Of a stretch of DNA of 64,000 bases, positions 61,090 to 64,000 are shown piece by piece. Origin of the DNA: Dallia pectoralis (taxonomy: Eukaryota; Chordata; Actinopteri; Esociformes; Umbridae); assembly GCA_029465975.1 (NCBI GenBank), contig CM055745.1, forward strand, positions 17,775,258-17,839,257, written 5' to 3'. The notes beneath the pieces were generated by a model. That model did not search any database, was not told the DNA's origin, and saw only the letters and a program-made list of their open reading frames with translations. The first letter of the stretch is position 1. Every line of letters starts with the position of its first letter. The translations under genes and the position numbers were made by a program.

Positions 61090-62695
61090 TTGAGAGTGAG
61101 TCATGTGAATCAGTGAGAACAATTAGGAGGAGAGTGAGTCATGTGAATCAGTGAGAACAATTAGTAGGAGAGTGATTCATGTGAATCAGTGAGAACAATT
61201 AGGAGGAGAGTGAGTCATGTGAATCAGTGAGAACAATTAGGAGGAGAGTGAGTCATGTGAATCAGTGAGAACAATTAGTAGCAGAGTGAGTCATGTGAAT
61301 CAGTGAGAACAATTAGTAGGAGAGTGAGTCATGTGAATCAGTGAGAACAATTAGGAGGAGAGTGAGTCATGTGAATCAGTGAGAACAATTAGTAGCAGAG
61401 TGAGTCATGTGAATCAGTGAGAACAATTAGTAGGAGAGTGAGTCATGTGAATCAGTGAGAACAATTAGGAGGAGAGTGAGTCATGTGAATCAGTGAGAAC
61501 AATTAGGAGAAGAGTGAGTCATGTGAATCAGTGAGAACAATTAGGAGGAGAGTGAGTCATGTGAATCAGTGAGAACAATTAGGAGGAGAGTGAGTCATGT
61601 GAATCAGTGAGGACAATTAGGAGGAGAGTGAGTCATGTGAGTCATGTGAATCAGTTAGAACAATTAGTAGGAGAGTGAGTCATGTGAATCAGTGAGAACA
61701 ATTAGTAGGAGAGTGAGTCATGTGAATCAGTGAGAACAATTAGTAGGAGAGTGAGTCATGTGAATCAGTGAGAACAATTACTAGGAGAGTGAGTCATGTG
61801 AATCAGTGAGAACAATTAGGAGGAGAGTGAATCATGTGAATCAGTGAGAACAATTAGTAGCAGAGTGAGTCATGTGAATCAGTGAGAACAATTAGGAGGA
61901 GAGTGAGTCATGTGAATCAGTGAGAACAATTAGGAGGAGAGTTAGTCATGTGAATCAGTGAGAACAATTAGGAGGAGAGTGAGTCATGTGAATCAGTGAG
62001 AACAATTAGGAGGAGAGTGAGTCATGTGAATCAGTGAGGACAATTAGGAGGAGAGTGAGTCATGTGAGTCATGTGAATCAGTTAGAACAATTAGTAGGAG
62101 AGTGAGTCATGTGAATCAGTGAGAACAATTAGGAGGAGAGTGAGTCATGTGAATCAGTGAGAACAATTAGTAGGAGAGTGAGTCATGTGAATCAGTGAGG
62201 ACAATTAGTAGGAGAGTGAGTCATGTGAATCAGTGAGAACAATTAGGAGGAGAGTGAGTCATGTGAATCAGTGAGGACAATTAGTAGGAGAGTGAGTCAT
62301 GTGAATCATTTAGAACAATTAGGAGGAGAGTGAGTCATGTGAATCAGTGAGAACAATTAGTAGGAGAGTGAGTCATGTGAATCATTTAGAACAAATAGGA
62401 GGAGAGTGAGTCATGTGAATCAGTGAGAACAATTAGGAGGAGAGTGAGTCATGTGAATCAGTGAGAACAATTAGGACGAGAGTGAGTCATGTGAGTCATG
62501 TGAATCAGTTAGAACAATTAGTAGGAGAGTGAGTCATGTGAGTCATGTGAATCAGTTAGAACAATTAGTAGGAGAGTGAGTCATGTGAATCAGTGAGAAC
62601 AATTAGGAGGAGAGTGAGTCATGTGAATCAGGAGGATGAGTGAGTCATGTGAATCAGTGAGAACAATTAGTAGGAGAGTGAGTCATGTGAATCAG
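61090..62695. repeat. 38-bp minisatellite with a TGAGTCA motif per unit
   Basis: About 42 copies of GAGAGTGAGTCATGTGAATC followed by AGTGAGAACAATTAGGAG. Almost every unit includes TGAGTCA, the AP-1 consensus. Some units double the GAGTCATGT part. Variant sites are AGGAG/AGTAG/AGCAG. Confidence 0.97.
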
Positions 62696-62881
62696 TGATA
62701 TTCATTAGATTCATCGAGCACAGCGGCCATCTCGACACAGACAGGAAGTATTGCTGAGAGCAGCATATTGAGTTAAGGCCATGAAACCCCCGTCTGTTCG
62801 TCTAACGCGGTGGAGCACAGCAGTAAACATTGATTCACGACCCCAGGCATCTATTCCCACCGCATGGTCACTCTGCCTCAC

Positions 62882-62990
62882 CTCTTCATCTTCATCCGAG
62901 ATCTGCTGACTGTGCCGGGTTCTCAGAGCCTCCAATTTGCCCGACACCTTAAGGTACATTAAGAACCTCCAGTAAGCAAAGTTGATCCTT
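62882..62990 (-). CDS. candidate 109-bp internal exon of an unrecognised gene
   Basis: On the minus strand CTCTTCAG (acceptor-like, ending at 62991) precedes an open stretch that ends ...GATGAAGAG followed by GTGAGG, a near-consensus donor (GT at 62880-62881). The translated piece reads RINFAYWRFLMYLKVSGKLE and ends HSQQISDEDEE. An acidic end just before the donor and the balanced composition are exon-like, and no tandem repeat explains the frame. The frame would also stay open through the donor to a stop at 62711. I do not recognise the protein. The neighbouring 74-bp array upstream may fall in the preceding intron. Confidence 0.25.
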
Positions 62991-63014
62991 CTGAAGAGAT
63001 CAATGTGCTTTACG

Positions 63015-63472
63015 GCTACGATGTTCTCATGGAAGATACCAAATCATCATGCCATCATGACGACATGCTGAGGTTGTCTTCAGATGAGGGGTAGATGTTC
63101 TCATGGAGGACACCAAATCATCACGCTACCATGACGACATGCTGAGGTTGTCTTCAGATGAGGGGTAGATGTTCTCATAGAGGACACCAAATCATCACGC
63201 CACCATGACGACATGGTGAGGTTGTCTTCAGATGAAGGGGTAGATGTTCTCGTGGAGGACACCAAATCATCACGCCACCATGACGACATGGTGAGGTTGT
63301 CTTCAGATGAGGGGTAGATGTTCTCATGGAGGACACCAAATCATCACGCCACCATGACGACATGGTGAGGTTGTCTTCAGATGAGGGGTAGATGTTCTCA
63401 TGGAGGACACCAAATCATCACGCCACCATGACGACATGGTGAGGTTGTCTTCAGATGAGGGGTAGATGTTCT
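63015..63472. repeat. 74-bp minisatellite
   Basis: About six copies of a unit containing GTAGATGTTCTCATGGAGGA, CACCAAATCATCACGCCACC and ATGACGACATGGTGAGG. The leftmost copy is the most divergent and abuts the candidate exon. Confidence 0.95.
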
Positions 63473-64000
63473 TCAATTGAAATAGCTTTTCAGTTGGTTT
63501 TGCATCTTTCTTTAGCTTTCATATTCAAACTAAAAGCCTATCTTAAGCCTAAACAAACAACTTACAGATTCCAGCCCGGGACAAAATCCAAACCGTACAA
63601 GGGACAAAACAGAACCAAACACTGAACATTCTGTTAGGGTTTTTCTTTTGAACTGTGTTTGTTATTTGAAAACAACACGCAAATAAGCCTAACTTGCTGA
63701 CTTGGATCTAGTACACCATGGGTTTTGTAGAACGGGCCTCTAGGCTAAACGTAGTTCACTCAATAGCAAGGCCAAATTTAAAACAAATCCTTTTTCTGGC
63801 TGGAAATAGTTTCTTTTTTGGGAGTAAATGCTGTCTTTTTGTTTCCGGCACTCGGGGGAAACTGAATGTTTTGGTGTCCTGGAATAGGATTTGTACCATG
63901 GGAAACGACAGAATATTCTCCCTCTTTTTTGCAGACTATATTTATGTGTTTTCTCATCTTGAGCGATGTGGTCGTGGTGTCACTGGTCATTGTATTTTCA
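63473..64000. other. single-copy sequence, no gene recognised
   Basis: Unique DNA to the window end. A 70-codon minus frame (63778-63990) has no recognisable domain. Confidence 0.55.

Overview
This window looks like nuclear DNA from a teleost fish. It contains fragments of three transposon types that are common in ray-finned fish: a Rex3/RTE-type non-LTR retrotransposon, a Tc1-like transposase relic and a non-autonomous hAT element. It also has long CA/TG microsatellites and telomere-type TTAGGG tracts. Two fragments (618-716 and 45781-45990) resemble an interspersed repeat that is very abundant in salmonids and their relatives. That hints at a protacanthopterygian, but I cannot fix the species. 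I recognise no intact protein-coding gene, rRNA, tRNA or CRISPR array.

The dominant feature is tandem repetition. Summing my array boundaries gives about 41 kb of roughly 63.5 kb of real sequence in more than 30 unrelated arrays. Left part (1-12 kb): a 24-bp minisatellite; an AT-rich composite satellite (727-10484) split by the retrotransposon (1910-5265, minus strand); 43-bp and 28-bp minisatellites; the Tc1-like relic; and a telomere-like compound repeat. From 12.5 to 15.5 kb a hAT element sits at the edge of a 61-bp array whose unit carries an 18-bp perfect palindrome. From 16.9 to 33.2 kb there are 37-bp, 31-bp and 17-bp arrays, a 12-bp array, several microsatellites and an exactly 500-base N gap. 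From 33.7 to 41 kb there is a 68-bp array and a 6-kb array of a 63-bp unit. From 43 to 64 kb there are at least twelve further arrays (13 to 74 bp units) between single-copy stretches.

The only hints of host-gene function are weak. One is a CpG-dense segment (52560-52660) after a pyrimidine tract, with a full CRE palindrome at 52773. The other is one candidate exon on the minus strand (62882-62990) with good-looking splice signals. Most long reading frames here are by-products of tandem units that lack stop codons, not genes.

The most interesting biology is how the repeats arose and interact: one minisatellite appears to have been amplified out of a transposase coding sequence, a satellite may have grown out of an interspersed element, and a hAT element landed exactly on the centre of a palindrome. 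Large exact internal duplications show recent array turnover, or assembly error. I found no convincing new multi-gene system.
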